From assembly GCA_000697475.1 (NCBI GenBank), contig JNEU01000565.1, positions 1-64,000 on the forward strand: a stretch of 64,000 nt of DNA, in the 5' to 3' direction. The position numbers and the translations under genes were made by a program. Position 1 is the first letter of the stretch, and each line of letters begins with the position of its first letter. Positions 13,001-27,903 of the stretch are shown piece after piece. The notes under the pieces were generated by a model that saw only the letters and a program-made list of their open reading frames with translations, had not been told where the DNA came from and made no database searches. This DNA comes from Lichtheimia corymbifera B2541. Taxonomy: Eukaryota; Mucoromycota; Mucoromycetes; Mucorales; Lichtheimiaceae.

Positions 13001-13941
13001 TCTACCTTGATCCAATCCAATATAGTTTGTGGTTGCCAAGGGGACTCGATCACGTTCAATGGTTCCGAAGAACTTATCGCCAAAGACCAATTGATCTTGT
13101 TCACGCACTTGTACAGGAGCCGGCATTTGATCTGGGTCAATTCTTGGTCTTGGTTGTTGTGGTGGACGTAATTCAGGTGGTAGGTGTTGACCAGTGTGAG
13201 TGTAAGGTCCCTGGGTATAACCAACACCAGCGGATGCTGTTCGAGTGTGTGGTGAAGCAGCCGTGGATGCAGGGGATGCCATTGGTTGTTGCTGTTGTTG
13301 CTGTTGTGGTTGTTGTGGCATTGGAGCTTGTGGTGAAGTTGATGGCATAGCTGGCATTTGAGGATAAACACGTCGAGAATGAGGATGTTTCTATATATCA
13401 TGTTGTCAATATTTTTATGGCAGTATAGATGTATATATGATCTTTACCTGTGCCCCTGGTTGCTGTTGTTGGATATGCATATTCTGCATTGGTGCTACTA
13501 GATTGTTTGCAGTTGCTGGTGGTTGTGGCGGTCTTTGTGCTGGTGCTGTTGCTACGTTACTAGGCATTGGCTGTGGTTGCTGAGCAGGACGCGCTCCTGG
13601 TGGTGAGGGTGCTACTACAGGCGTAGGAGCTCCAGGTGGTGGCATGGGCCGTACCATTGGACGTAAAGGTTGACCATAAGCAGGCCGAGGAGGTATAGCA
13701 CCTAAAGAAAAGAGCATTGCATTAGTCGACACTTGAATAGGGGGCGGGGTGGTCATCACGAAGGCGGCCCAAAAGACAGTTTGCCTTATTATGCACCTGC
13801 TGGATAGTGTGGCATGGGTCTAGCATTGATTGCAGGAAGATGAGGACCAGGAGCCGTTGCAGTTGCTGGTATATTCGGTCGAGGTGGTGCTGCTTGCTGA
13901 TGAGCAGGAACACCCATCGGGGGTCGCTGATCAGTGTTCAT
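10097..13941 (-). CDS. Sec24C/D-type COPII cargo adaptor (Lst1/Sfb3 group)
   Basis: Fourteen exons (13941-13797, 13701-13448, 13390-13006, 12946-12680, 12615-12305, 12231-12134, 12073-11968, 11913-11538, 11463-11179, 11124-10930, 10850-10726, 10664-10571, 10499-10408, 10342-10097) join to 992 residues. Sec24 forms the inner COPII coat with Sec23 at ER exit sites and selects cargo. A Pro/Gln-rich N-terminus of about 300 residues is followed by the zinc finger (CNRCRAYINP ... CNIC), the trunk (IFAIDVSAQAVQSGM, LVVSDIDDMF), the beta-sandwich, helical and gelsolin domains (DLYFWLGNRV). TMTGGDVRYYPNF, YGNCRMSTYTDMDLAGIDEDK and FQCALLYTTKTGERR place it with animal Sec24C/D and yeast Lst1 rather than canonical Sec24, a paralogue of which lies at 43672. 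Confidence 0.95.
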
Positions 13942-14778
13942 AGCTTTTTCGCCTATGTGTGTTACGCGGCAAGAGAGAAAAAGGCAAGCCTGTCAAATTT
14001 GCTCAGCATCGTTTTGACATCCTTTATTGCTACGACCACACAGAGATATGCTTTTAACGTTACATACAACCTAGTCTAGTCAACAACAATAAACATCATT
14101 CATTCTTCATGCTACGAGTAAATACAAGTGTCTGATATCTTATGTGTGCCGGGGGAAGGATGCTCTACCAGAGAGTCTTCTCAATGAAGCACCTTCTTGT
14201 GTCAACTTTAAGGTCGTAACAGTATAAACCCACCCCCACTTTTTGCACAGTATGGATGATCTTGTTGTGCTGTAAATGCATGTTTACCTTTATTGGATAG
14301 GTGTCCATTGCAACATCAACCACATACACGCCCTATCGCATGAAAAGAAAACATACACTCTCTCTGGCTCTGCATCGTGAATAAAGAGTAAAAAGAAACC
14401 GTTCCTTTGGGTCCCCCTCTCGCTATCAATTAGCCGCATAGCCTATTACCACCGAGCGGGATTTTCATTTCAAAGTTATCCTTCTTTACAAATGAAAGCA
14501 CGACGACTGTCGATATCGTTCAGGAACAACCTATTTGAGCACTGTATGATCCCTAATTATATCATGGACCACTTCATTGTGAAAACATGATGAGCTTGTG
14601 TCATTGTATATGTAAGTGGAAAGGGTAAATGATGATGTCAAGAGACGATTGAAAGAAGATGATTGGCACCCACATGTCAATTTTCATGTGGGATTTTCCC
14701 AGGCTCCCTCTCCCCCTTTTGGTTTCTCCCTCCTGTTGTTCCACTGACTCGTCGCCTTCTTTTCTCTTTCATATATAT
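13942..14778. other. Divergent promoter region
   Basis: This 837-bp gap separates the Sec24C/D-type gene (minus) from the mitochondrial carrier gene (plus), so it serves both promoters. CT-rich tracts (14700-14765) immediately precede the carrier start. I see no other gene. Confidence 0.5.
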
Positions 14779-16186
14779 ATGCAGTCGCCGCCAGCTGTTC
14801 AAAACCCTATTACAACACCCAGTAATGTTTCCGATGCTCGAAGCCCTCGTCAAGAGAGTTTGCGAAAGACACGCAATATGGACTACGTTATGCGATCGGG
14901 TCTAGCTGGTGGCATTGCCGGTTGCATGGTATTGAAAACATTGACCCGGCATGGACGATTCACACTGACTTTTATACAACAGGCCAAAACTATCATTGCA
15001 CCTCTTGATCGAGTCAAGATTCTTTTTCAGGCACGCAATCCCGTCTTTGAGCAGTATGCAGGTAGAGTGTCGTCTATTTGACGTCTTCTTTCCAATGATT
15101 TGATATCATCCCCTGGATTAAATCCAATTGTGTTACTACAATTATAGGCACCTTTTCAGGCGTGTTCAAGGCTGCCCGTGACATTGTCAAGCATACTGGA
15201 TCGAGAGGATTGTTTCAAGGACATTCGGTGACACTCATTCGTATTTTTCCCTATGCAGCTATCAAATTTGTTGCCTATGAACAATACAAGGCAGTAAGCA
15301 TCAATGCGGTCATTTGTTATCCCGCACCCGAGATGACTCAGCCATTATTTTCTATCTCGTTAGATCCTGATGCCTATCAAATCAAAGGAAACAGCCGCTC
15401 GACAATTCTCTGCTGGATCACTTGCTGGTAATTAGTTACTTGACATGAAGAGAGGCCAAAAAAGTAGTCTAACACATACCGTTGCTAGGTGTCACATCCG
15501 TTTTATTTACCTATCCTTTGGATCTTTTGCGTGTTCGAATGGCATACGAGGTCAAACAAACAGGCAAAGCACGACCAGGCCTTGTATCCACAGTGATCCA
15601 AATCTACAATGAACCAGCAGCAGCACGAGGCATGAACGTTGCCAACTTTTATCGTGGATTCATCCCAACGGTAGCAGGCATGATCCCTTATGCAGGCGTC
15701 TCATTTTGGACACATCACCTGGCAACAGAGCTCAGCCGTCATCATCCTGTTATATCACAATGGGCACTTCAACCACTGGATTTCGATCCCACATCGCCTC
15801 ACCTCACGCCAGAACAACGACGCAAGATCGATAAACCTCCACTCAATACATGGGCTGAATTAGCATGCGGTGGTATCGCTGGATTGGTAGCTCAAACGAG
15901 TAGTTATCCGTTAGAGGTATGAGAAAGCAATTTGCTTGATGATGTCTATGCGCGTGTGACTCACGTACGTTGCAATTAGGTCATCCGACGTCGAATGCAA
16001 GTGGGTGGTCTGCTGAACCCAGAGATGTTTGTCAGCTTCAGTGAAACCGTCAAAGATATCTATCGAGTGAAAGGTTTCAAGGGATTCTACGTGGGTCTTA
16101 GTATCGGCTATATCAAGGTCGTCCCTATGGTCGCTGTCAGCTTTGCCGTGTATGAACGCATGAAAACTATGCTTAATATTGATTAA
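14779..16186 (+). CDS. Mitochondrial carrier, CoA-transporter type (Leu5 / SLC25A42-A16 like)
   Basis: Six exons (14779-14928, 14983-15061, 15148-15293, 15364-15427, 15489-15916, 15980-16186) give 357 residues. The three SLC25 repeats are clear: PxDxxK/R signatures [21 protein letters not shown] and YPLEVIRRRM, the last spanning an intron. Each is followed by the glycine-rich second half of its repeat ([37 protein letters not shown]). The pattern best matches carriers that bring coenzyme A or its precursors into the mitochondrial matrix (yeast Leu5, human SLC25A16/A42). Substrate assignment rests on overall resemblance and is less certain than the family. The insert of about 50 residues between repeats 2 and 3 is typical of fungal Leu5. 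Confidence 0.88.
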
Positions 16187-16665
16187 AAGGTATACAGGTC
16201 GGCAAAATAGGGGTCGTGGGGAAAATTGATCAAGATCTGACGTATATATTTCACGTAGAAATTGGCACTCGATACCCTTTCGCAGCAGCAGCAGCAACAA
16301 CAGCAGCTCTTTAAGCCTCCCTTTTCGTTTACACGCACACACACACTCGCTCGTTTTGCCCTCCCCCATTCACTATCAACCATCATCACCATGTCGCGCA
16401 CGATTCTGTATTATATTCCACCATCCCTCTCGATAACCTAGTCGGAAAGGGTATGCGTGTTGTACTACGATCTTTTTGTATATAACCCTCTTTTGGAAAT
16501 AGATAGGCATTGCTGCCATAACACAATAATTATTGGATAGCTTGTTGACTAACCTTATTGTGGTGCTGTCAGGCGAAAGGTCGTCTATGCTTGAAGAAAT
16601 TTTTATTGGGAGAGGCAAAATGAGAATGGGGGATGAATAATGCAAACAAAGCGACATGTGTATTA
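16187..16665. other. Convergent 3' region
   Basis: This gap of about 480 bp separates the carrier (plus) and MFS (minus) stop codons. It contains a short CAG-type microsatellite near 16285-16305 and CA repeats near 16334-16346. I see no gene. Confidence 0.5.
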
Positions 16666-19054
16666 TTAAACTTGGTAGTTTTGGTATATGGGCATTAATG
16701 CAAAAGTGAAAAAGACGGCCCAGGAGGTCACGAGCCAAAAGCCATAAAAGCCGACATATTTGTATGTCTTTTTTGGCAATAGCAAACTGCCAATTCTACG
16801 GAGAGCTGTATTCCGTCGTTCAGCTTGTTCAGTTGGTTCTCCATAATAAGGGTATCGATATACACGGTCTTCTTCTTCTTGTTCCTGTTTGGCCACTTCA
16901 AGTCTCTTGTCACGTTCCTTTTTGTCTGCTTGTAACCAGCCGCCCAGCAGCTTACGATCCATGAGCCAAAATATGCCAACGACCAGCGTCGAACAACAGG
17001 CCATGCCCAAGTAAAGAGCCATCACACCATTGTACTCGTTTTGTAAATCCCGCATATCGTCATCTGGATTGCCATCGTGATACGTCAAATCTTGTACATA
17101 GCCCACCAGCACGGCTACAATGGTTGTGCCAATGTTGTTGGCACACTTGTGTAATCCCATGCCAGTCCCAGCAAGCTCGTGTGGTAGTAGCAGTGATGTG
17201 GAGCTCAATACGGATACTGGACCAAGGGCAAGGGCTAACGAGAATATAATCATACCAGCAGCAGGAGTAGCATATGTGTATGAAAGTAATATCATTGACG
17301 TGATTAAAACAAGCGTTGCAAAAAAGACTAGAACATACGACGACCTGTCAATTAGCTGAGAAATTACACAAGCACGAGCGTGTGACACTTACGGTTGGTG
17401 ATTCGCTTGCCATAGCGATGTACGACAATCCCCATAATCGGTGCAACCACGATAGGAACGACTTGCGTCAAACTACTTTGATACTAGAAAAGGATAATAA
17501 CAATCATCAGTACCATGATCCATCATTGTGTAAAAATGTTATACACATACACCAGCCATGATGCTTGTTGTCTGAAATCGGAATTCGACAAACTCGCTAT
17601 AAGAATCTTGTGAGTTTAGGCAAGTCAAATGCATGAATGGTGTAATGCAACACATACGTGGCAACATCATCAAAACTGCTGAGAACACTTGACATGACCA
17701 ATTGGATCCAAGGGACCATCCAAAATGTCCCAGGTACATAAAGAAACAACTTGTACGAGAATTTGAACTTGGAAGAGACGCTTTCGGCTCGTGTTGTTGA
17801 TTCAATTGCGGTGTCAGCGATTTGGGACATGACCGAAGATGACATACGACGACTTGGTGCTGGTGTTATTGCTCGATTTTGCCGTCCAAAGCGATTAAGA
17901 TATTTGTGCTTGGGTTGTGCAATCTCCTTGCCATTCAATGTCGCCCATCCATTTCGCACCATCACGAACCAGTATATCACATTCATAACGACACCAGCAC
18001 CGCACAAGATGGTAGCCACATATAAAGGCCATGCATGTGAACCTGTAGAGTACACAATTGGATAGCATACCATTTTTGCAGCCCATTTGGTGAGACGTGC
18101 ACAGCATAGCAGGATGCCAATGACGATAGCAAGCTCACGATCCCGAAACCACCGTGACAAGATACCTGAAGAATGAGACAACAACCATCATTAGCACGAT
18201 GTACTACAACTGGGAAAAAACAAAGACGACGCATACCTTCTTGCATAGTTACAATCATGCCGCCACCCAAACCATAAACAACTTGGCCAGTAACCATGAG
18301 AGGGTAACTACTACGGGAGCTGCCAACGGATACAAAGATGCTGCCAATCAAAATGACGACGCTGACAAGTGTTGTGCCGCGGATCGATCCCAGGCTGCTT
18401 AAATCATCGATAAAGACGCCTGCAAGTAAAGGGAGTATTGTATTGACAAGCGTGACAGATGATACCAGGATGCCGAATTGAGTATTGTTGATGTGCATGT
18501 TCTGAAATAACGTATTACAATGAGCATATTGTATGTATGTGTGTGACCCCATCGCTTCCATTGAAAGAGGAAAATTGGATAAAAGGCAAAACGGAGCGAG
18601 TAAAAGAGCTCATATCACCGCTGCTGTTTCTCTCTTTTTTCAAGCCCTTACTTACAGATTTGAGTGCTGTTTTCAAAGTACCCACAGTCGCTTCGAGATA
18701 ATGACATCCTACTGGCAATGCCAGCATGCACAATAGAATGACCACCTTGAGTTGCCATGATGCTTTGATAAACATGTCATTTTCACTATCCGCTGATGCT
18801 GAAATGGTGGTTTCTTTGCTATAGACAACATGATCTACAGTGTTCTGATCTAGGAACAGGTCATCATGCACCGAGTCGGGCTGGCTTTGTTGTCGAATAG
18901 CGGTGGGATGTGATTCATTATTATAATGTTCAATGGGTTTTTCATGCGTTGCTGGGTGACTGTTGTCAAGGGATGCTTGAGTGGTGGTTGTGGTGGTGTC
19001 GGGCTGTTGCCCTGAAGGATCGTCAGTGGAATGTCGAGATGGAGGTTGGCTCAT
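16666..19054 (-). CDS. MFS transporter (MFSD1-like), one frame junction unresolved
   Basis: Six exons (19054-18656, 18501-18237, 18165-17658, 17596-17551, 17483-17393, 17344-16666) encode about 662 residues with a Ser/Thr/Gln-rich N-terminal tail of about 110 residues and roughly 12 hydrophobic spans. The first repeat resembles MFSD1-like carriers (NNTQFGILVSSVTLVNT, then LAGVFIDDL). A cytosolic central loop contains Ser-rich sequence. Homology is obvious on both sides of the last intron (YGKRITN before, SSYVLVFFATLVL after), but the GT-AG sites at 17392 and 17345 leave the frame one base out, giving a stop within a few codons. This is a sequence error, a pseudogene lesion or a non-canonical splice. 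Substrate unknown; lysosomal/vacuolar small-molecule export is a guess from MFSD1. Confidence 0.75.
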
Positions 19055-20345
19055 TGCATAGACATGTGCGTGTGTTAAAAAGGCAAAAAGTAGAAAAGAA
19101 TGAACAAAGGAGTGGGTTGCCGTGAAAAGGGAAAAAAGGACATGGTGAATGCCGTTTAGACATAGTTCTGATACATCCAAATGGGTCGCTCAAGGGAAAG
19201 ATTAGGCAGCGGCAAATCGGTAAGCATAATGAATGGGCGTATCCCGAATGAATTGAAGGGTCGATCTATATATTGTGCATTGTGTGTGGTGGATTCCCTA
19301 TAACTGAGATATCCAAAAAGCCGGTCATGTCTTCTGAGATATCCATGAATTCTTTCATTGTGGTGTGTGGTGGATCAAATTAATTCGGATGATTCGGCAA
19401 TCAGTATCCGACCTGCTCTTCAATCATCCCACTGCTATAAACAATCAAACAATGGGACTCATTCTTTATTAAGCCAAACGATCAAAAGCAATGACCAGCG
19501 GAGGGAGCAAGTGCACACTGAATGGTCTCCGATAACGCCGGCTGAAAGGGCCACACCTGTTTCATGTGCGTGTGTGTATTGTCGTTTATCCTTGTACCAC
19601 CTGCATCTCCTTGTTTGGTCTTTGGATGGATGTTCCTGGTAAATTCAAACCAGTGCATTGGTGGTGCCCAATCATCTCTTGTTATGAGTTAGAGCAGTGT
19701 GAAAAAATTTGGGAATACTTTAAACGATCCGTGCTCAGAAACCATTCCAAAGTAAGGCATTGCTATTCCACTGCTCCACCTTTGTACACAATCCAATCCT
19801 TCTATTGTGAAAATTGGCATTTTATGCGGAGTCGATATCATCTACTATACTCTGCATCATCCCATCATACAAGACTTTTCCCCCCTTCCTGTAAACAAGG
19901 AATACATCCACTTGATATGGTACAGTAGAGAAGATTATATTCATTCATATAAGGATACAGGGTAGCAGCATTGGTGTGAGTGGGGCAACCAGCGAGGTTT
20001 GGTTATGCACATGTGCAACCGAGCGGAGCCATAGTAACCGCCTCACGTGCGTGCTTTACTAGTAAAGATGTATTGAATGGAAAACAGAGAAGCAAACAAG
20101 ACGACGTAAACTGGCAAAAGCCTCAAAAGTGTGGATGACCATGAATTCTTGACCGAATCAAGCAAAAAAGAACCTTGACTATTTGTCCGCATTTGCATCT
20201 TTCTTCTCTTTTTTACCCCACATATACAAGTACCTTTCTTCTCCTCCCCTTTGCTGTCACTCACTCGACACTCTTATATCGTCGCTGTACACATAACCCT
20301 TCCCCCTGCCAGTCCTTTTTTATTTACAATTACCCCATCTTTGTA
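19055..20345. other. Divergent intergenic region
   Basis: This 1.3-kb gap separates the MFS transporter (minus) and the GDSL hydrolase (plus). It ends in a CT-rich pre-start tract (20195-20330) typical of promoters in this window. I find no gene, RNA or strong repeat in it. Confidence 0.5.
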
Positions 20346-21808
20346 ATGCAGAGCTGCTTGTCACTCATTTCTCTTTCCCTGGTCCTCATTGCCTCCTTGC
20401 TTCCACGATCAGTCCTTGCTTTGGATTCAACACCCGTCAAAAACCTGGTAGTATTTGGTGATTCTTATTCAGGTAATATATATATATATATATACATAAA
20501 AGGCTCTGTTTGATCTAATTCAATGATGCAGATGCTGGCAACTTTCATCGATGGACAAACGGCCCTATTTGGAGTGAAGATTTGGCAGTAGCTTGGAACG
20601 CGTCTCTTTACAGCTTCGCTCATACAGGCTCAGCATGTGACAATGCCCTATTTCCAAATGTATCCATGGAAATGACGACGCCAAGCATCCGAGATCAGAT
20701 TGAACACTTTTATCATCAAGATTTGCAATTGGATCCCACTGAAACATTATTTGCCATTTGGGTGGGTGTCAATGATATCCAGCAATCCTATCAGCAAAAG
20801 CTTGGTAAGCCATTATCGTCATTGGTGGTTGTAACAAAAGCATTCTAATCATCATCCTTCTCTTTTTACCAAATGCAGGAAGTACAACCCCACCTACGTT
20901 TGAGAATGTGTCGCAATGCATCACAGAACAAATTCGAAGTATTCGCAAGGTCTTTGGAGCCAATCGCATCATGGTCTTTAATGTACCTCCCATGCAACAT
21001 ATGCCTTTCTTTATCGACCGTGAAGACAAACCACAATGGGAGACAGCTGCTGAACAACTCAATCGCTTGATCCAAAACGACGTTGTCAATCTCAACAAGC
21101 ATCATCATGCACTCGAGCTCGATTTGATTGATATCCATAGTTTATTGACGGATGTCATGGCAGATCCTTCCATGTTTAACTTTGTGAATGCGTTGGATGC
21201 TTATTTGGATGTATGCCATGGGACATGCAATGACAATGTGGATACTTACGTTTGGTGGGATCGCACGCATATCACAGGAGGTGGGTATCATCAGGAAGAA
21301 GGAAAAGTAATAATATCATAATAATAACATTGCATTGTTCACGTGTATAGGGATGCATCGTTTGATTGCCAACTCTATTCTTCTCGCTGGTTCCTATGGT
21401 AAATCCATGTCCCTGGATGCATCTGTGGGTGATGTTACCGCATGGATCAATGCACCTGATTCTCCTTATCGCTCACCCAAATATACCCCTCCTCCTCATA
21501 CTGGTGTGATTGAACGCGTCATGCAACAAATCGCTGCTGAAAGTCAGGCACCCATTTACGTTCAGCAAGAGGATGACTTTGATACCGATTTGTTTGTCAA
21601 CCATCGATTATTGACGGTGGCAAGTCTTCTTTTGCTTTTGGGCATCATTGTGATTGTTTGGATAAGGCAACAACGTAAAAGACGAGGATCCAATAGTCAC
21701 CAGCTCGGCATTTTGGGCAGTTTTGCCACCACTCAGGAACAACAGCATCGACGATTCCGGTCTTTTTCACCACCATTTCATTCTTCTGGAACCTCTACCA
21801 ACAAATGA
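20346..21808 (+). CDS. GDSL/SGNH-family esterase with signal peptide and C-terminal membrane anchor
   Basis: Four exons (20346-20472, 20532-20804, 20879-21280, 21351-21808) give 419 residues. A signal peptide (LSLISLSLVLIASLL) precedes the block I motif FGDSYSDAGNF with the nucleophile near Ser40. The oxyanion residues sit in NGPIW and GVNDIQ, and the block V Asp/His pair is in WWDRTHIT. A hydrophobic span near the C-terminus (LLLLGIIVIVWI) followed by a basic, Ser-rich tail suggests a type I membrane protein with its catalytic domain in the ER/secretory lumen or outside the cell. GDSL enzymes hydrolyse ester bonds of lipids or acetylated polysaccharides; the substrate here cannot be told. 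Confidence 0.87.
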
Positions 21809-23798
<1,990 letters not shown>

Positions 23799-24390
23799 AC
23801 TAGTCCTTTTCTCTCTCTTTTTTTTGCATATTTCCCTTATCTCTACTCCCCTTTTCACCCATTGAAGCATATCCCCCCAAATCAACCAATCATCATCATT
23901 CCTGCTTAGAAAAAGTCGCAGATTCAATACACACATAACCATTTATCATTCATCAATGTCGTCATAGTTACCATTTTCAATTATCTCTTAAAGTGTAATT
24001 CATGGCTGCTTGGATTGATTAGGATTAGTGGTTGAATGAGTGAGAAGGGATGTGTCAAGCATCAAAGAGGTATGTACGTGGACTCTTTCTCTCCTTCAAT
24101 AACGTCCTTCTTTCATTCACCCCTTGTTGGTATGACTTGAATGTTGTAGTAGCATTTCTCATCATTGCATTTATTCCTTATGAAAAATCTAAGGACCGAG
24201 TCTAGAACTCCTTCAAGAGATCTGCATACAATAGATGATCCTCCCGGGTTAAGGGTAATACATGATTGCACACGTGCTATGGATGTGTGTGAGCGAGAAA
24301 TGTCTCAAGGTGGGTATCGGAAAGGTAAAAAACAAGTAGCTCACACTCACAGCTGCTGTTATCGCGTCCATTTCTTTCCCGCTTCTCAGT
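23799..24390. other. Intergenic region
   Basis: This gap of about 590 bp between two co-directional genes holds the 3' region of the ubiquitin fusion and the promoter of the Rab escort protein gene. No gene seen. Confidence 0.5.
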
Positions 24391-26529
24391 ATGGCCACGC
24401 TTGAAGAAACCGATTTCGATGTCATTGTCCTTGGTACAGGTCTACCTGAATCCATCACCGCTGGGTAAGTACAAGCGCTATCCATCGCGTGCATGCATGT
24501 GAGTCTTACGTTGGTACACAATCCTTGTCGAATGATATAGCGCATTGGCACGTGCAGGCAAAAAGGTGTTGCATATTGACAGCAGCGAGCTTTATGGTGG
24601 CAACTGGAGTGTATACGACATAAAGAATATGCTCAAATGGGTGGAGCGTTGCAACCAAGCATCAGGCAAGAAAAGACATCTATATCTATCTACGCATCCA
24701 ATAGCCCTGACTATGCTCTATAGGGGACGCTGCTGAGCAACCCAGTAGCAATAACGACAATGAAGCGACCATCCAATATGCATCCAGCTATTTATCCAAC
24801 TATCGCAATGTCACAGCTCGCGTCGGAAAAGATCAACAAGAGGAGGAAATATCAACTGAAGACCTGGACAAGGTGTTATCATCCGATTTCCTTGATTCGA
24901 TAACTCCCGATGCATCATCCAAGCAAACGCTCGCCAAAATGCTCAAAAAGTCTCGATCTTACAATTTGGATTTGACGCCCAAGCTTTTGTCTTGCAAGAG
25001 TGAACTGGTCGAAGTGTTGATCCGGAGCGGTGTGGGCCGTTATCTCGAATTCAAAGGAGTGGATGAATTGTGTCTATTCCAGAATGGCAAACTTGAAAGG
25101 GTAAGGAACGCACATACACACATATGATACCATTATCTGATCCAGTTTTCCGAATCAAGGTACCTAGCTCCAAGGAAGATGTATTCAACAACCAAGCCAT
25201 TACCCTGATTGATAAGCGCAAGCTGATGCGTTTTCTCACTTTTGCTGTCGATTATCAAGAAAAGCCCGAGGTGATGGAAGGTAACTTTTAGTTGCGTACT
25301 ATAATGTCCCTTGACTCAATGGATAGAATACTTCATGTAGGGTTCGCTGACAAGCCTTACAGTCAATTCCTCGAAGAGAAGTTTAAAATTTTCGGTCAAT
25401 TACGAGAAGCTATCATTTACGCCATTGCTATTGCTGATGCTCAAGGTAAAAGATATGGGGGTGTGAATCAAGGAGAACGTTCATGTACTTATTGTTGAAC
25501 AAAAAGTCGACACACGTACTGCTTTGGAAAGGACACAGACATTTGTAAGGTCGATGGGACGATTCACAAAGGGTGGCTACTTGTGTCCGCTTTATGGTGG
25601 TGCTAGCGAAATAGCTCAAGCCTTTTGCCGGTAAGTGTGTGTAGGATTTCATGGGTGGGCTGAACCTGATCGGCAGTAATGGATAGTGTATGTGCCGTGT
25701 TTGGAGGCATTTATATCTTGAACCAACAGCTCGCTTCGTTTACAATGGAGGATGGCCGATGTACCGGTATTGTCACGCAAGATGGCCAAAAATTCAATAG
25801 CGAATGGATTATCTCCGGTCTCGATTACTTGAACAAGCAATGGCTTCCAAACAAGGACGAATATGAGTGAGTCAAAAACAATGGAGGATGATCGATTTAT
25901 TGCTAATCCATATGTATATATATAGATCATGGGTATCACGGGCCGTCATTGTGAGCGATAAGCCTCTAGTGTCCTTGGAGGAAGAGGCGTTATGCTACAG
26001 CGTGTTTCCACCTGGTAGTGATGCTGGTAATCAAGATGCACCGATCTATGTGATTCATCAAAGTGCTGAAACTATGGCGTGTCCTAAAGGAGAATGTGAG
26101 TGTTCATGGATAGGGGGGTGTTGATGCATGAAATCTAACGAACATTTTCAAGATGTAACCTATCTCTGGAAGGTGGGTGACAGCGATGCCAGCTCTGAGC
26201 TGCAGTCTGCAGTGGATTTGCTTGTCCCTGAAGGTTGGTAAAAGCTATTTATGCGTCTTACTATGATGATCCTAATGCTTAGTACATAATCAGATGGTCA
26301 CGTTAAGCTTTCAGTGTTCTACCAACAACGTTGTCGACAAGTGGATTTGGATTCCCAGAATTGGCATTTACCCGCCAATGTGATACCATGCAGCGATCCA
26401 AACGGCTCTCTCGATTTTAATGCTGCCAGCAACGAGGCTACAGCTGCTTTTTTCAAATGTGTACCCGCTGATACACCGTTTATGCCAGCACAAGAAGAAG
26501 AAGAAGAAGTGGCTGAGGATGATTATTAG
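24391..26529 (+). CDS. Rab escort protein (component A of Rab geranylgeranyltransferase)
   Basis: Eleven exons (24391-24464, 24541-24665, 24724-25100, 25160-25280, 25341-25445, 25507-25630, 25687-25866, 25926-26095, 26153-26233, 26294-26529) cover 530 residues; the small exons are fixed by frame and homology. REP presents newly made Rab GTPases to the prenyl transferase and delivers them to membranes. The N-terminal dinucleotide-like fold DVIVLGTGLPES, then LHIDSSELYGGNW, and the family segments GVGRYLEFKGVDEL, FVRSMGRFTKGGYLCPLYGG and CAVFGGIYIL separate it from Rab GDI. An insertion of about 100 residues after the first motif is characteristic of REP. The acidic C-terminus (EEEEEVAEDDY) is usual. 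The second intron begins GC rather than GT (24666). Confidence 0.92.
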
Positions 26530-26575
26530 AAGGAACATGTATTATCTAGATGAAACTATATTATTATTGTACAGA

Positions 26576-27903
26576 TCAATTTACAAGTGCAAACATAAAA
26601 ACGATTTGTAAAGTAGCAATCATGAGCAAAAACCACATGCGTCGCTTTCGTTGGGGGTTGAAAGTGGAAGGACCAGCAGCAGCATCAGGAAGAATCACAT
26701 AACGCATGGATCGTAGCTAATATGACTCGTTAGCATTGACGGCAAATGTCTATGATGAGGGAAGAAATGCTTACCAAGAAAAAGCCAACGCTCAATGATG
26801 TGTATATAAAGACCATCCATGACAACCATTTACCGGCACCAAAGAGTTTGACAAGATCAGAGACGATAATGCACACGTATTTGTATCCTGAATACGCCAC
26901 TAAATCGAGCATGGATGCCTCAAAAGGTATATTGAGGAAATAGCAGCCTAAGCGGGTGAATACCAATTCTGAGAAAATGACGCCTATTGATGTCCATCCG
27001 GCCACGTAGAGCTGCTCAGGGTGAAATCTAAACGTATCCATGTCATTATGATATTCGTCGCGATGTATTCACTTTTGACACACTTACGATCCTTGCTGTC
27101 CTGCGACAAGCCCACAAAGTAAAATGTAGGTCACAATAGCCATGACTACAACGTAGCCGGGTCAGAATGATAAACCATGATGTCGTATCCTCCTTTCATT
27201 ACATTACCTGGTATATATAAATCGGGCGAGTTGATATCTTCTCGAGGTGGACGAAAGCCCTCCATTTGGCCTGTTTCAGAACGTGTCACGGCACGGCTCC
27301 AAGGCTTTCGTTGCCATAGAAACAATCCTTGTTAGCTTTTCAATCGACATCATCATCATGCATGTTAAATTACCGAATGTCTCCAAGGGAAAAGGATCAA
27401 CTTAATCTTTGACATCACATACAAGTTGTTCACGTTGAAATAGTGACGCAACGTAGGCATATCCACCCAGCGATTAAACTAGTTCATCCACTGTATCAAT
27501 ATCATTCAACGCATATACCGGATGGATGGCAACTCACATTCCGTTCCACATAAGCTGTGCCTTGAGCAACTGCACTGCCAGCAAACTGCATACCAATTTG
27601 TGCAGTAGGATCATTTAAACCAGAGAACTGATACATGTTTCCCGGCTGTTGTTGCTGTGGTGGTGTGGCCATACTTGGACCATAGTTGCCTTGAGGTTGG
27701 GGTGGAAAAGCATGCTGTTGTTGTTGGTATTGCTGATACTGTTGCTGTTGGTGGGGCATGTGTGGCGACGCCTGATGAACACCCTGACTGAAATTGGGGA
27801 TTGGATGTTGAGGCACGGGATGCTGAAGAGGTGGAGGTGATCGCGTGTTCATAGGAGGTGACCTGTGCTGTGGATGTTGCTGATAACTTTGTGGATTGTA
27901 CAT
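26576..27903 (-). CDS. YIF1, Yip1-interacting factor of the ER-Golgi shuttle
   Basis: Six exons (27903-27538, 27478-27374, 27304-27208, 27145-27088, 27027-26775, 26716-26576) give 339 residues. YIF1 forms a complex with Yip1 on COPII vesicles and helps Rab GTPases and SNAREs in ER-to-Golgi transport. A Pro/Gln/His-rich N-terminus of about 90 residues precedes MQFAGSAVAQGTAYVERN and FNRWVDMPTLRHYFNVNN, both hallmarks of the family. Five hydrophobic spans follow, including YILLCGLVAGQQGSFHPEQL and DLVAYSGYKYV. The last exon (LRSMRYVILPD through MFALVN) completes the fifth span. The gene converges on the REP gene with 46 bp between the stop codons. Confidence 0.92.

Noticed and set aside
13027..13350. 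107-residue plus-strand frame opposite the Sec24C/D gene
   Set aside because: It is the antisense shadow of the Gln/Pro-rich region, low in complexity and lacking a family.
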